Shown: positions 12,087 to 24,640 of the stretch, in pieces
How the letters are laid out: the number at the start of each line of letters is the position of its first letter
Numbering within the stretch: position 1 is the stretch's first letter
Origin: Owenia fusiformis
Lineage: Eukaryota > Annelida > Polychaeta > Sabellida > Oweniidae
NCBI GenBank assembly: GCA_903813345.2
Contig: CAIIXF020000005.1
Coordinates: 7,879,375-7,943,374, forward strand
Length of the DNA stretch: 64,000 nucleotides
Direction of reading: 5' to 3'
The notes under the pieces: model-generated
The model's database searches: none
What the model was told of the DNA's origin: nothing
Seen by the model: only the letters and a program-made list of their open reading frames with translations
Position numbers and translations under genes: made by a program

Positions 12087-13574
12087 GCCCGTAGCCAGCT
12101 TTTTGTAAGGGGGGGGCTCGAACCTCCCCCCTCCCCGCAACCACCCCCCCCCCCCGAAAAAAAAATTCCCCATGCTAAACCAAGCCCCTTTGTATTGTAA
12201 AGGACAGTGGCGGATCCGGAAGCTAAGAAGGGGGGACCCACACTTCAAGTCAGGAAAAAATATTTTAGGGCCATAAAACCAAAATTTGGACAAACAATTA
12301 GAAAATCTATGGCACGTTTTTTGAAAATTTGGCCTAACATTGAAAAAATAAGGCCCAAAAAGGTCAAGTAATGCCCAAAATGGACCAGTCAAGAGAAAAA
12401 AATTTAGGGCCCTAAAACCCAAATTTTGGCCAAAATTCTGAAAATTTATGGCCCGTTCTTTGAAAATTTGGCCTAATCTTGAAAAAATAAGGCCCAAAAA
12501 GGTCAAGTTATGCCAAAAAAGGCCAACTTAAGAGGCCCTACAATATTTTTGGGCCAACATGTTTTCTGGGCCCATCCTTTTGCCGCGCAGAAAACCTTTT
12601 AGGGCCCTAGAACCAAAATTTAGAAAATTTATGGCACGTTTTTTGAAAATTTGGCCTAAACTTGAAGGCCCAAAAAGGTCAAGTAAAAATGTCAAGTAAA
12701 GGCCAACTAAAGAGGCCCTACAATATTTTTGGCCCAACATATTTTTTTCTAGGCCCATCCTAGGGCCGCGCGTAAAATTTTAAGGCCCCTAAAACCAAAA
12801 TTCGGGCGAAAATTCTGAAAATTTATGGCCCGTTTTTTGAAAATTTGGCCTTAAATCAAAAAAAAATAAAGCCCCAAAAGGTCAATTAATGCCCAAAGAG
12901 GCCCACTAAAAAGGCCCTACAATATTTCTGGGCCCATCTTATGGCCATGCGGAACTCCTTTTAGGGCCCTAGAACCAAAATTTGGGCCTATATTTTGAAG
13001 ATTTATGGCCCGTTTTTTGAAAATTTAGCCTAAAATTGAAAAATAAGGCCCAAAAGGTCGAGTAAAGGCCAACTAAAGAGGCCCTGCAATATTTTTGGTC
13101 CAACATTTTTTTCTGGGCCAATCCTAGGGTCCTAAAACCAAAATTGGGGCCAAAATTGTGAAAATAATAGCCCGTTTTTGAAAATTTGGCCTGAAATTGA
13201 AAAAATAAGGCCCAAAAGGTCAAGTAATGCCCAAAAATGCCCACTAAAGAGGCCATTCAATATGTTTGGGCCAACATTTATTCCCGGGCCCATCCTAGGG
13301 CTATGTTTAACAAAACACAAAGGACGATCATAAAAAAGAGGGAAAGGGGCACAAATATGTCCATGAAAAAAAGTGGGCCAACTTTTGAAAAATAATGCCC
13401 AAATTCGAAAAACAATGCACAGTAATGCCAGTTTTAAAATCTTAATTGCCCAGTGAATGTGGGGAAGAGCAAGTTTTTCTTCAAGGAAGCAAAAAGGTAG
13501 GTCCACATTTTTTCAGGAGATATCAGGGGGGGCTCGTCCGAGCCCCCAGAGCCCCCCCCCCCCTGGCTACGGGC
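12087..13574. mobile_element. Composite element with GCCCGTAGCCAG ends
   Basis: Perfect 12-bp terminal inverted repeats GCCCGTAGCCAG (12087-12098) and CTGGCTACGGGC (13563-13574), each followed inward by G- or C-rich runs. Inside is the degenerate tandem array at 12205-13310, which begins with the left end of the CACTGGCGGATCC family and so looks like an insertion. A lone related end (TCCGTAGCCAGGGGG) occurs near 31610. Non-autonomous. Confidence 0.7.
12205..13310. repeat. Degenerate tandem array, about 170-200-bp unit
   Basis: The word GAGGCCCTACAATATTT recurs near 12532, 12712, 12911, 13078 and 13249 (spacings about 166-200 bp). Each unit also has a block on GGGCCAACAT, GGGCCCATCCTAGGG and AAATTTATGGCCCGTTTTTTG. 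Roughly six units. Open frames on the - strand here are repeat artefacts. Confidence 0.8.
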
Positions 13575-13801
13575 CTGATAATAATAATTAAGTTAATCAG
13601 ACTAAGTGATATTAAAGGAACGATGGACCAACCAACTACATTCTTTTTCAAAATGTTGACCTAATTAATTTTCACTAAGAATGCAACCTTTTATCATAAT
13701 GTTGAATGCACAAGTAGAATGTGCTTTGAGATCTTTTTACCCTGCCGAAAAAATGCTAGCCCTCTTTCACCCCTGAAAAGCCTGACATGTCCGCCATTTG
13801 T

Positions 13802-13829
13802 GACAACGGTATCTGCCTTTACCGTTGTC
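13802..13829. repeat. Short perfect hairpin
   Basis: 10-bp arms GACAACGGTA / TACCGTTGTC around an 8-base loop. No run of T or other transcript signal ties it to an RNA gene. Confidence 0.5.
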
Positions 13830-14034
13830 ATGCTACTCCGGTGTGTCTTTAGTAAATTTTGGGCACTTCCTTTGGAGCGATATCTGAGCACAATTGCTTT
13901 ATATAGCGTTCAATGATCATAAAGGAAAACATTCGAGATTAAGAGACTCAAAAAACACTCAGAAAGCCATTACTATCTTTTCTTTTATGACTACCGAAAT
14001 TTCATTTTCACCCCATAAAGATACAGTCATCTTT

Positions 14035-14084
14035 ACCCTTTACATTCGTTCGACTTCACTTCCTAAAAGAGAGCTTCGTCTATA
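14035..14084. repeat. Dispersed CCCTTTRCATTCG repeat, copy A
   Basis: CCCTTTACATTCGTTCGACTTC, continuing AAAAGAGAGCTTCGTC. Related copies lie at 15519-15560 and 51598-51645, pointing to an interspersed family whose full limits I cannot set. Confidence 0.55.
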
Positions 14085-15159
14085 GTTTATAACGAGACTC
14101 TGCGCCCAGTGTAGCCATCTTCCATCCTTTGTCTATCACATGGGCAAGATGTAAAACGGATGCCTACCTCGCAAAAACATGTTTCATTTTCACGTCCACT
14201 TTCATTAAATAATATGTTCTACCCTGTATTAAGGTGGCTCGGGGTGCGTATTTGACAACTTTCGTTTTTAATCGTTATTTCTTACTTATACTGTGTCAGG
14301 TTGCAGACTATCTACGTATTCATTGACAGCCCTCCCCCAACCAGCAATACTGTACAATTGATATTGAAACAGTTTTTAAGAGATAACGATCCAACAAACT
14401 CATTTATTGTCTTTGATTTGAAGTGCTTATAAACTAACAATCTCTGAGTAAAGGTTTAGACCTTGGTAAGTTTCAATAGGGACTTATATTGACACGTCCG
14501 GACCATGGTTTGAAGGAGTTACTCTACATTTTATAATTGACGATTTGCTTTTCTAGACGAACGAGCACAGTGTGTAAACTAGATATAGTAAATACAAACT
14601 TTGCTTTGTTTTGAACTGATGATGGAAATTAAATCATGCACTAGCTAGATTTCGACTCGAATCAAGTGCAATAAAACAATACTATAAAATGTTTGTAAAA
14701 TAAAACGGAAGTGCTGATATGAAGTTATGTACAGTTTACTTAGGTGTGTCTTTAATTCTATTAACTGACAGATTTGCCAATATTGGATTTAAATGCTTAT
14801 CTAGCTGCAGAACAACAAATGATCGAACATGGGAAATAAGTGCCAGACTTTTAGAGATATTACGTAATTACAGATTACAGCATAAAATAGGTTTATGGCC
14901 AAATGGGCCAGTACTTACCATATTTATATACCTTTGTATCGCTATAAATCAATCTTAGATCAAACACAATTGTACATGATGTATTTCAAATTCACTCTGT
15001 ACATAACATACTTTCGATAACAGGCTGGGAACATTCATGGTTTGGAACAATCACGCAGAAATTGGCCTTGGAGGTTGTTCAAAAGATTGAAGCCTTAGAC
15101 AAGGCTAAGACAGCAGCACAGTGCAATAGTCTGTATGGTTACAGGTATGTTACTCTTAA

Positions 15160-15228
15160 CATGGGCTTTCAAGAGAAGGGTATGCAACTCTGTGTCATAA
15201 ACATGAGAACTTCTCTTGAAAGCCCATG
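15160..15228. repeat. GGGCTTTC hairpin repeat, copy 1
   Basis: 19-bp perfect arms (15160-15178 and 15210-15228), core CATGGGCTTTCAAGAG / CTCTTGAAAGCCCATG, loop about 31 bases. Shorter versions of the same hairpin lie at 49257-49286 and 59981-60005. Confidence 0.75.
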
Positions 15229-15518
15229 CCCTAAATCATTAAATTTTCAAATTGTTGATTTAATTCTCATTAACGATACGGCATGGGCGTTCCCAGAGGG
15301 CGTTAGGTGCCCCCCTCCCGTTTTGAGCCAATCCCCGGGGATTTTGTTCATCATGGTGCCGATGAGGAGACTCGGAGGAAAGAGAACTATGTGCTCTGAT
15401 GAAAGAGTTGGAGAAGCCAGGCTTCAAGTGCATGAATTCCCCTTTTGGACCAAGTAAAAATTTCTGTTGATACATCAGTCATAAATGACTCACAAAACAG
15501 TTTTCGTAACATCATTGG

Positions 15519-15560
15519 GCTACCCTTTGCATTTGTTCGACTTCGTTTCTTAAAGAGCGT
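15519..15560. repeat. Dispersed CCCTTTGCATTTG repeat, copy B
   Basis: TACCCTTTGCATTTGTTCG followed by CTTCGTTTCTTAAAGAGCG, a diverged relative of the repeat at 14035 and 51598. Confidence 0.5.
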
Positions 15561-16902
15561 TGTCATTGGGCACTCTCGGTTGCTGAACTTATGGAGGCCT
15601 GCTGTGTATATGATATGTCATACCTGTTCCCTCTCTATACATGGACGCCGGCCCACTGTTGTTATTGTAAAATGTTGTCAGTGAGTAATTGTTCCTGCAA
15701 TGGAAAGGCGAGAGGAACTCTACAAAATCGTGACGTCCCTTCGTTTTCGATATAATTTAGAGTAGAGGTCCCTTGTACATATATTTCCGCTCCAACTCTG
15801 TTTAATGTTTCAAATACGGCTGCTACTTTATTTACTTGGGCTTTTAAAGGAGGCGTATGCTAAAGCTTTTTCTCGATTGACGTCTTATCAGTTTTACCCC
15901 CACCCCAATCTATTTTGACTAAAGCTATCTTTCTTTAAGCCATTCCATATTTTAAAAATCTGTGAAAATAAGCGAGATATTCAGTCACGACAGACAATAA
16001 TGTAATTTGCAATAAGTAGTAGTCATATGTCAATGGTATATTGTTTTTTATGTAAAATTAAACTTTTAAAAAGTGTCTAACACAACCTAAAATATACGAT
16101 GCTTGGATTATAAAAAAGTTTAAACTTTGCAAGGGGCCTTTAATAATTTTACTTGAACAAGGAAATTCACTTTTTACGTATTTGTACAATGGGGTCCGGT
16201 TGTCTGTTGTATCCTCTTAATGTATACTCTCTATTTAAAGGTATGGGAGTCGGGAGGCATTGGGGCCAGGGATAAAACTAACAGCTAATCCCATCATTAC
16301 CCATCTGTTATGATGCAGCTATTTCAGGAACGCGCAGTATGCGTAGCAGCAAGGCCTAATCATATCAGACATTAATTCATGCAGTCTCTATTACCCACCA
16401 ATGGTTTAAATTCTGGTTATGCTGACACTCGAGCACCATCAGTAGTTCAGGCCAGACCGTTCTTGCCGCAAGAGCAACTCGGAAAATTATAAGTCATTGT
16501 GATCTAGTAATGAAAATTAAGATTAATATAAACAACCACATTGATAAGGATGGTACCTCAGTGAACGTATATCTAGAGATATTGCGTAATAGGAGCTCCA
16601 GGACAAGATTTGTTTGGAACTAAACCGGGCCTTGTGTTAAAAGCAGCTTTCGTCTAAACCTTCTGAGTTCCGTATAAAAAACACTGTAAGTCAGAAGTCT
16701 GCAGTTGCCTATCGCTATAAGTCAGGATGAACTCCTAATGAGCACTAGAACGATAGATAATGTAACAATAATACTCCTCAAAACGTTACCTGTAATACAA
16801 GCGAGACATTAATCTTTCAGGATGGTGAACTCTTTAAAAGAGAAGAGAGTGAGAAATTGATGCGCTGGCATAAAGGATCACTTGTGCCGGCTCTAGTAAA
16901 CT

Positions 16903-19900
16903 ATGAAGCTGCGCTGTGCCCCGACGAGAGCACTGTTTGCCAAATGTATGTTCATGGGGGCATTTCTGACGACATTATGGATTATGATTAACTTCAATTG
17001 GGTCACTCGGAATCAGGAAGATTTGGGTAAGTGCTTTTAGATATGAATTCTATTTAAAACAGATTGAATCTTGTTCTGTGCAATGTGTTTTCATTTTGAC
17101 AGGTAAATATTTTTGAACGCTTGGTTACCCAACGATCTTAGAATTTGGGTGAAAATTAGGATGAGAACAACAACTTAGGTGCATGGAACGAACTTTTGAA
17201 GTCAATTTGTTAATCTAATGAACTACTTTTTAATTTCTACAATTAAACTCATACGTCATTAGATATGTCGCTCCACAAACTGCGGAATGATGGATTATAT
17301 AACCTTCATTGATGAAAGAAACAACACTTCCCCTCATTTACTAAATATTCCACCAGTTCTTGCATCTTGTCTTGTTCCTGGTCGTCCAGGGTTTCACCCC
17401 CCCCCCTTCATTTCCCATCGTGTACAAGACGAAACGTTATTGGACTTTGCAGGTAGTTTAGAAAATACATCACCAAGAAAATGCATTTTCTCAAATTTTG
17501 GGGCTCCCAGAGGGTAAATTTAAATTATGAATTTTACTTTTAGATTTTTATGAAACAAATTGCCTACATCATTATGTATGTTGTAATATTATACATTAAT
17601 CAATAAGAGGTACTAAAGTATTACTACTACACATTTAATTTTAAATGTTATTATCGAATTCAAATATAAATCAACTATTTTAACTGAGCCAAGTATTGGA
17701 TGATTGGAGGCAGTATTGATCAAATTACCGACTTTGCAAAAGACTACACGTGTTCACGTATGAAGACGAAGCTCTGAAGAAGCGATGTTGAACTAATGCA
17801 AAGGGTACTTTAGCTATTCTCTTGAATTCAGAAAAAATATATACCCTCTCCCCAAACCCTGCATTCTACTCACTTAGCTTGGAAACATGGGGAAGTTATA
17901 TATATATTTGTCTAAATAACTAAGGGCATATAGTGTAATACACTGAGAGGCTAGTACAAATTGTACGTATAGTGTAAGCAGCATGTTCTTCAAGTCTTGT
18001 TTCCACTGTGGTATCCTATAACACATAGTCATGAATTTTTGTTTTGTAAATGAATCCACTGTTCTTTTAAAACAAATTAAGAATGACAGAGTTCATCATT
18101 CTTCTCACGATCTTGAATGACGTACGTAGGCGTTAACAAAATATAAAGAGACACTAAAATATATACAATTTACAATGTGTTTCAAGTATAGAAAGCCAAG
18201 TTAATCATAAATATGTTTGTTAATCGCATAACAAAAAAATCTCGTGAAAATCTCACTGAAAATTTACAAGCACCATGTCCATTTACTCTCTATGTCATCA
18301 TAGAGCCATCTCTAATTTGAAAGACTTAAATTAATTCAGAAAATATGGTGAAATTTGTTATCATCTATTTATATAGAACGCTGTTTAATTATAAGTACAT
18401 ACAAATGTTGCCCTAATAAATTCTGAGCTGCCAGCGTTGTGAATTAATGTACTCAACAATTAACCCCACTCGTGACACATATATAACTTCCTTTTTTACA
18501 TTGAAATTTATTTCTCCTCGACATGTCCATCGTGTTGAGTGGAAATTGAATAGCTGGACTGTCTGTGGTTTCATGTTAGACAAACGGTTGGTAAAATAAC
18601 GCAATTGTGGTCTCAACCCTGTTTTACAGCCTCCCTACAATGTCAAGCTGCCAGACCTGACCAGACTCAACCCCGATCGAGTTACCCGTTTTTGCTGTAG
18701 GCCTTTGAGTCTGTATTACTGTTCATTAGTGTTAGGAAGTCTAAGTGAAGATGAGCATAAATGAAAAATGGTTAACAACAGATAATAGGGAACAGCGAAT
18801 TCCAGCAATCATGCCAGCAATTTATGCCAGGGGTTGTCAAAACATTGACAAATAAACAACTGGTTTTCCTTATAGGCCTAAAATTACATCCCCTTCAAAT
18901 GATGGACCCCAAATCCTGTCACGAATGGCCCTTTTCTTCACATTAAATGTATTAAATGTCAAATTTCCATAAGGATTCAATACACTGTTCAAAGGTATCC
19001 TTGCTGCACAATATTCATTTCCGAGTATGATTTTCTTTACCGATGTTTATAAGAGAAAAACTGACAAATTTGGTATCTTTGAATTGGTACACTAGGAATA
19101 AAATAATTCTAATGTGAAACAATTACCATCGTGTAATTGAACAAAATATGAGAACTATTAACAAAATATATCTAGTCTCAAAATGACATCTTTCAGTGAC
19201 TAGAATTTAGGTATTTAGTTTATTTTCTGAGAAAATATCTAAACTACAAGCTTGGTTAGACTTGTATTTTATATTGGGGTAACAGTTTCCATGAGTTCCA
19301 TCCAGCCCCACATCCAGCTTAGAATTCTATTATAGGATACCATGTACAGTCTAACCTGCAAGTGTGAACAGCATAAAGTACCACTATTATGATAACGTAG
19401 ATAATAGAGTAATACACTTCTTTTGAATGGTCAAAAGTTGCCAACATTTTTCATAGACACTAAACAGAAACCAAAACAACATTTCTTTGGGCATTAATAA
19501 GTTCTTAATGTTTCCAAGCTTGAACATTTTTTCTGACGCAGGAACATGGAAGCTTGACAAAAGCCATTTTATGTTTGGCTATTATATGCAGGACTATGTG
19601 CGTCCCTGGCAAATAATTGGTGAAGCGGAGTTCATTCTTTGATGATTTGGTGTTTACAGGTTTCACTGTAACTCGTTTACTTAACTAATTGAATCCATCA
19701 ATGGCTGATCTGTGCAACATCGTGTACTTCTGGCAAAATTTTATCCATTGCCTAACTACATTGCTCAAAGCACTAACTACACTTTGTAGAGGGTGTTACA
19801 ACAACGTTCTATACTTCATAAAACATTTGTTAACATTAGTTCCATGAATGATCACATTTATTTGGTAAAGTATTCGAGAGATTGCGCAAATGGGTTGTAC

Positions 19901-22900
19901 AATGTATGTAAAGGGTGAAAAATATAAGTCCGAATCACAATTTTTTGTGTAGTTTTCAAAATGTTCTTGAAAATCTACTGGCTTATTTAATGTTTTATAA
20001 ACACAATTAATTAAACGAGTTTAAATTTCCTCATTCTGATACCAATCGCATCTCGTTTCATACAACACACTTGATTTAATGGTGATCCTCGAATATTCTG
20101 GAACTCAGTACAAGATTTGAACATAAAATATATAATTGCTCAGTGATCTCACACCTAGAAAGAAAATCTACTTAAATAGAAAAAATAAGGAATGCAGACT
20201 TGGCTTTTTACCAGCTTGTTTACACGTACCCTTTCAAAGTCTCAAAAATACAGAAAAATCAAAATGCTCTTTTCTAAGAGAAAAATAAAGTCCGTCGTTT
20301 ACGTTCTATAATATTTTGACGCAACGTCTAAATTATCAACAGCATATCATATCTATTCATTTTGTCACCGTTACTTGAGTATAGTATTACAAGCAATATG
20401 AAATCAAACACAAAATATTTTCTTTAGGAAACGTGCTGATGTCGTCGTGGCATTTCGACTATCTTTAGTCTCTTGTATTACTGAGGGTTTCCTTGAATTT
20501 CATGTAAGAACATATGTACTGGAAGATAAATGAACTATTCATGATAGAAAGTTAGAAACACAGTGCTCGAGTTTTTTTGCATCCTCCGATCACAGTGCTT
20601 CAAAATCCAGAATATATTTTTTCTCTTTACACCCGGGGGAAGAAGGAGGTACGGATTCTGGATACCTGCTTAGGAGGATGGTTTTTTGTGAATATAATTT
20701 TGATGGTCATAAATACAGACAGGATATACTAATAATAGGTATATTTGGGTTAAGGATTTAAGCACTGGATTCAACGTTTTGTTTGTGGAATATATAACAA
20801 TTTAATTATTGCTTGCCTCAAACCGACCAAGTCCGGAGGAGGATGTTTAAAGCTATCTTACAATTAACAAGTGATATAAAGCTCACTCAAAAAATTGAAC
20901 CCGGTGCTGAAATCCTTTTCATAAATGACAAACAGTTTTATTTAGGAAATAGAATTCAACTGCAGCCAGGTTTATTTTCACATCTAGCCAATTTACATCC
21001 AGTATGGTTGTTCCATAAATTTAACTTTCATTTACCTAGAGATTCTATCTTAGAATGTCAATAAATTGGATTGATCTTCAATTTTTATTTTAAAATGACA
21101 GATCTTTATATAAAAATAATGTTTTAGGATACTAGTAGATTCACGAGGTTGAAAGTCAAGATTTGGCAGTTGATTTTACCTACCTCAACGACGGTAGTTG
21201 CCCAGAATGAAGTTTTGACCGACATAATTTTGAAACTACTCTCATGCTGTAAAACACAATATACAATAAATCCTATACAACATAAATTTTAATTATTTTA
21301 CATTTTACTTACAGGAAAAGTCCACAGATTGGCAGCAAAAAGAACATCACAATACTACCAACTTCCATCACTGTACAAAGATGGCGCTGCTTCACACAAC
21401 GAGCCCATTACGGCTGACTCAAATGATATTAAAAAAGAGGGCTTCAACTACATTCCTAACTATGTTGTTAATAACGATTCTGTCCCTTTCAAATGGAGAG
21501 GAATATTTATTAAAGGAGAAAATCTTCGCAATGAGGACTTAGCAATGCTCAATGAATCTCAAAATCAATCTGAAAAATACTCACAAAACATTCCGATGCT
21601 AAAACCAGGTAAAAGGAAATCAAAACGAAAACGTTTCAAAGACAGATTATTTTATAATCGTATTCATAAATGTGGAAGTACAACAATGTTGCGTTTACTA
21701 AACTATTTAGGGAGAAAAAATCGTTTCCACTATTCAACCTCAAAAATATATGGACCTAACCTAGTAAACGATTCTATACAGGTAGGTGACAGTGTCGTAA
21801 AGTATCATTTTTGAAATGCAATAATAAATCAACACTTTATTTCAAAATGGCCAAGTCTCTAAATCTAATGCTGAGAAATACGCAAACATGTTTAAAATCA
21901 GAACAATCTAGATTTTAGGCTTTCACCATGAATAGACTAATCTCTTTGCTGTTAATATTACGGTTAGAAAAAGTCATATTCACCTCTAACGAGGTGCCCT
22001 TGTCATGCTGCTCAACGAGGTGAATATCGGTTTTTTAGATCAGATTAGTTTCGAAAATTATATTTTTTTAAATGACACTAGTGGCCAATATTATTCTGAT
22101 AGGGCGCAAATATGAATACTTTCCATTTCATTTTCACGTGTTATATGTTAAATCTATATAATTTACAGCTCCGTTTTGTCCGAGACTTTATGGGGAAAAG
22201 GTTACCCATGGGGCACGACAGACATCTCCAGTTTATAGATTTCGAAGAGTGAGTCACCTTTCTATTTAGTTTGCTCAATATGGTCACGAGTCTTTTAAAT
22301 GGAAGGGGGTGTATTGGTGCTTTATATCACATTTTTGGATATTAGGGTTTTGTGATCTTGCTCTGTTATTTATATGGTTATGTATAGTACTTTTTTATTT
22401 TCCAAATGTTCAAATATTTGTTTCTTAATTTTAAAATGTCATTATTATCGTCACTGATTAGGTATAGTCCCAAACGGGGGACATTGACCCCCTCCCCACC
22501 CGTTTGATTTGAGCTAACAAATATTATATCATTATTACGAACTATGTTTTTCCAGTTTTGGTTTTCACAATCCTATTTACATCAACATGGTGCGAGATCC
22601 GATGAACAGAACTATATCATCATTCTACTACAGACGGAGAAAGAGAGTAGAAGCGCCATCTTTATATTCGGAAATAGCGAGAAATAGGGTAAATATTTTA
22701 AGCATGTTCCAACTTTCCAATGGAAATCTATCACAGGATACTTATGATTCAAAAATAGACGTTACAATAACGCTATTTAATTGTTTTCAAACAAGTCCAT
22801 CGGTAGTATAATTGTTTTTAATTTCATTATTATAATATTATATTTTTTTCATAATTCAGACTCTAGATGAGTGTATGGAGGTAGAAGGAATGAGTAAATG

Positions 22901-24510
22901 CTTAGTTACAAACAGTTCGAAGGATAACATCTTCAATCCAGTCTCTCTCTATGTGAGCTGGTTCTGTGGCCAGCACGAGGAATGCAGGTACGTGTGGATG
23001 TAGAACGTGTGCACGTAAGGAGACAAGTACGTGTGTTTGTACCACATGTACACGTGAAGTACGTGTTTTTGTACAACCTGGGCATATTAGAAGGACAAGA
23101 ACGTGTGTTTGTACCACATGTGCACGTGACGGGGCAAGTACGTGTGCTTGTACCACATGTACACATGAGGGGGACAAGTACTTGTGTTTGTACCACATGT
23201 ATACGTGTTTTTATACCACATGTATACCTGAGGGGGCAAGTGCATGTGTCTGTACCAAATGTGCACGTGAGGGGGCAGGTACGTGTGTTTGTACCACGTG
23301 TGAACGTGAGGGGGACAAGTATGTGTGTGTTGTACTACATGTACACGTGAGGGGTCCAAGTACGTGTGTTTGTACCACATGTGCACATGGTTGGACAAGT
23401 ACGTATGTTTGTACCACACGGGCACGTTAGGGGGGGACAAGCACGTGTGTTTGTACCACATGTATACGTGAGGGGGCAAGTGCGTTTGTTTATACCACAT
23501 GTGCACTCGAGGGGGGCAAGTACGTGTGTTTGTACCACATATGCACGTGAAGGGGCAAAGTGCGTGTTTGGACCACGTGTGCATGAGAGGGGAGAGGAGA
23601 TGAGGGGGGCATTGTGAGTATCTTATCATAATATTTAAGTACTTAAATAATACCACAATAAAGTTCTGAACTCATAATGCATTGTTAGTAGTTAAACTTT
23701 ACATTTTGTTTTACATATGGCAGCCCGAATATGAAATGCTTGTGCTACAAGCAATAAGTTTATCGTATATTCGTTGTAGGCCTATCATGTTATGTTTTGC
23801 TAAAACATCCTGTGTAGCCCCAGTTCTGTCATAATTTTAGAATGAATCGAGACTATGCCATGGCTAGGGCAAAGAGAAACATCATAAAATACTACCGAGC
23901 GGTAGGAATCACAGAAGAGTTCAGGCAGAGTCTGGAGCTTCTTGAAGCGACGCTACCTAGCTACTTCCAGGGTGCTGTTAGGCGATATGACGGTAATCAA
24001 CTATGGTCTTCATATTTAAAAACAATTTTGGAGAATGGGCCCATTTCTATGCCCACTGAGCAATTGATAACTGTCAGAGATGCTACTGATAAACATACTA
24101 AATGAATATAGCTAATGAATATGAATGCGATCTGGTGATGTTATCTCAATTGCCAATTAAACACCACTGCACCATAATGTGAAATAATTTATCTTATTCC
24201 TGTATTGCTCTATTAATGAGGGAAATATTAGATTATAAATACGTTTGATTGCGCCAATCCAATCTCTAGCACATCCATGTCTGATTGTTCCAGCACAATC
24301 CTCCGATATACACAGTTTACATGTTACAGTTTTTTCTTTCCAGAAATGCCTAAAAAGAACGTTAATATGAACAAACTTCAATACCCAACTAGAACCGAAA
24401 AAGAAATACGTTATTGGCTAAAAGACGATTACGAAATGTACAACTTCATCAAAGAAAGATTTTATAAAGTACTAAAAATATATTTTAAGGAAGACTTGGC
24501 TATACCCTAA
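16903..24510 (+). CDS. Uronyl/heparan 2-O-sulfotransferase-like, copy 2 (7 exons)
   Basis: Tandem paralogue of the gene at 3524. Exons: 16903-17026, 21315-21781, 22169-22248, 22556-22688, 22860-22987, 23841-23992, 24344-24510 (TAA), about 416 residues. The ATG at 16903 was chosen because a TAA sits two codons upstream in frame and the first exon gives a type II anchor (MFMGAFLTTLWIMINF). Its phase-1 donor fits the acceptor at 21315 exactly. Motifs: YNRIHKCGSTTM (PAPS loop), MGHDRHLQFIDF (putative catalytic His), INMVRDPMNRTISSFYY (3'-phosphate site, RDP kept), four Cys in exon 5 ending WFCGQHEECR, and the UST-like end WLKDDYEMYNFIKERF. Unlike copy 1, an intron separates anchor and stem; the five catalytic-domain introns keep phases 0,2,0,2,1. 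A 5' untranslated exon around 15024-15144 spliced to 16821 is possible but unproven. Probably a Golgi glycosaminoglycan 2-O-sulfotransferase. Confidence 0.88.
17027..21314. other. Sulfotransferase 2 intron 1
   Basis: 4.3-kb intron between anchor exon and stem exon. No element recognised apart from a poly-C run near 17400. An open frame of 83 codons at 20813-21064 matches no family I know and has no splice or start support. Confidence 0.55.
22988..23592. repeat. About 40-bp minisatellite at a splice donor
   Basis: About 15 units of 39-40 bp, core GTACGTGTGTTTGTACCACA then TGTGCACGTGAGGGGG. The array begins at the donor of sulfotransferase 2 exon 5: the donor GTACGTGTG is itself the start of the unit. 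Long open frames on both strands here are artefacts of the repeat. Confidence 0.9.
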
Positions 24511-24634
24511 AGTTCTGTCGTCTTATTGTGATATCCAATATGGTATGGCGTTTCAAACATCAAGACATATTTTATAAGTTTTAAATACTGATACTTAATA
24601 CACCTTTAATTCTCATGGTTGTTACATCAAACCA

Positions 24635-24640
24635 AATAAA
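24635..24640 (+). terminator. Poly(A) signal AATAAA, sulfotransferase 2
   Basis: AATAAA 125 bp after the stop of copy 2. Confidence 0.5.

Larger units (their letters stand above)
9474..16820. other. Intergenic, repeat-rich, between sulfotransferase copies
   Basis: About 7.3 kb without a supported gene. It holds a foldback element (10872-11598), a composite satellite-bearing element (12087-13574), hairpins (13802-13829, 15160-15228) and two copies of a short dispersed repeat (14035-14084, 15519-15560). At 11690-11885 there is a GC-richer patch with loosely repeated ACCGCAG/ACCGTAG words of unknown nature. Small open frames near 9444, 9963 and 14719 match nothing recognised. Confidence 0.6.

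Noticed and set aside
12000-13506. Minus-strand frames with repeated FWALLDLFG-type words
   Set aside because: They repeat with the 170-200-bp array and have no independent coding support.
15024-15144. Exon-like frame GWEHSWFGTITQK...NSLYGYR with AG and GT borders
   Set aside because: Phase does not join in frame to the next open stretch at 16821 and no family is recognised; at most a 5' untranslated exon of sulfotransferase 2.
20813-21064. 83-codon frame in sulfotransferase 2 intron 1
   Set aside because: No recognised domain, no splice or phase link to neighbours; probably chance or a decayed element.
22900-23656. Several long open frames on both strands (CTTC/VFVPHVH repeats)
   Set aside because: They come from the roughly 40-bp minisatellite, which is open in many frames; no gene signal.
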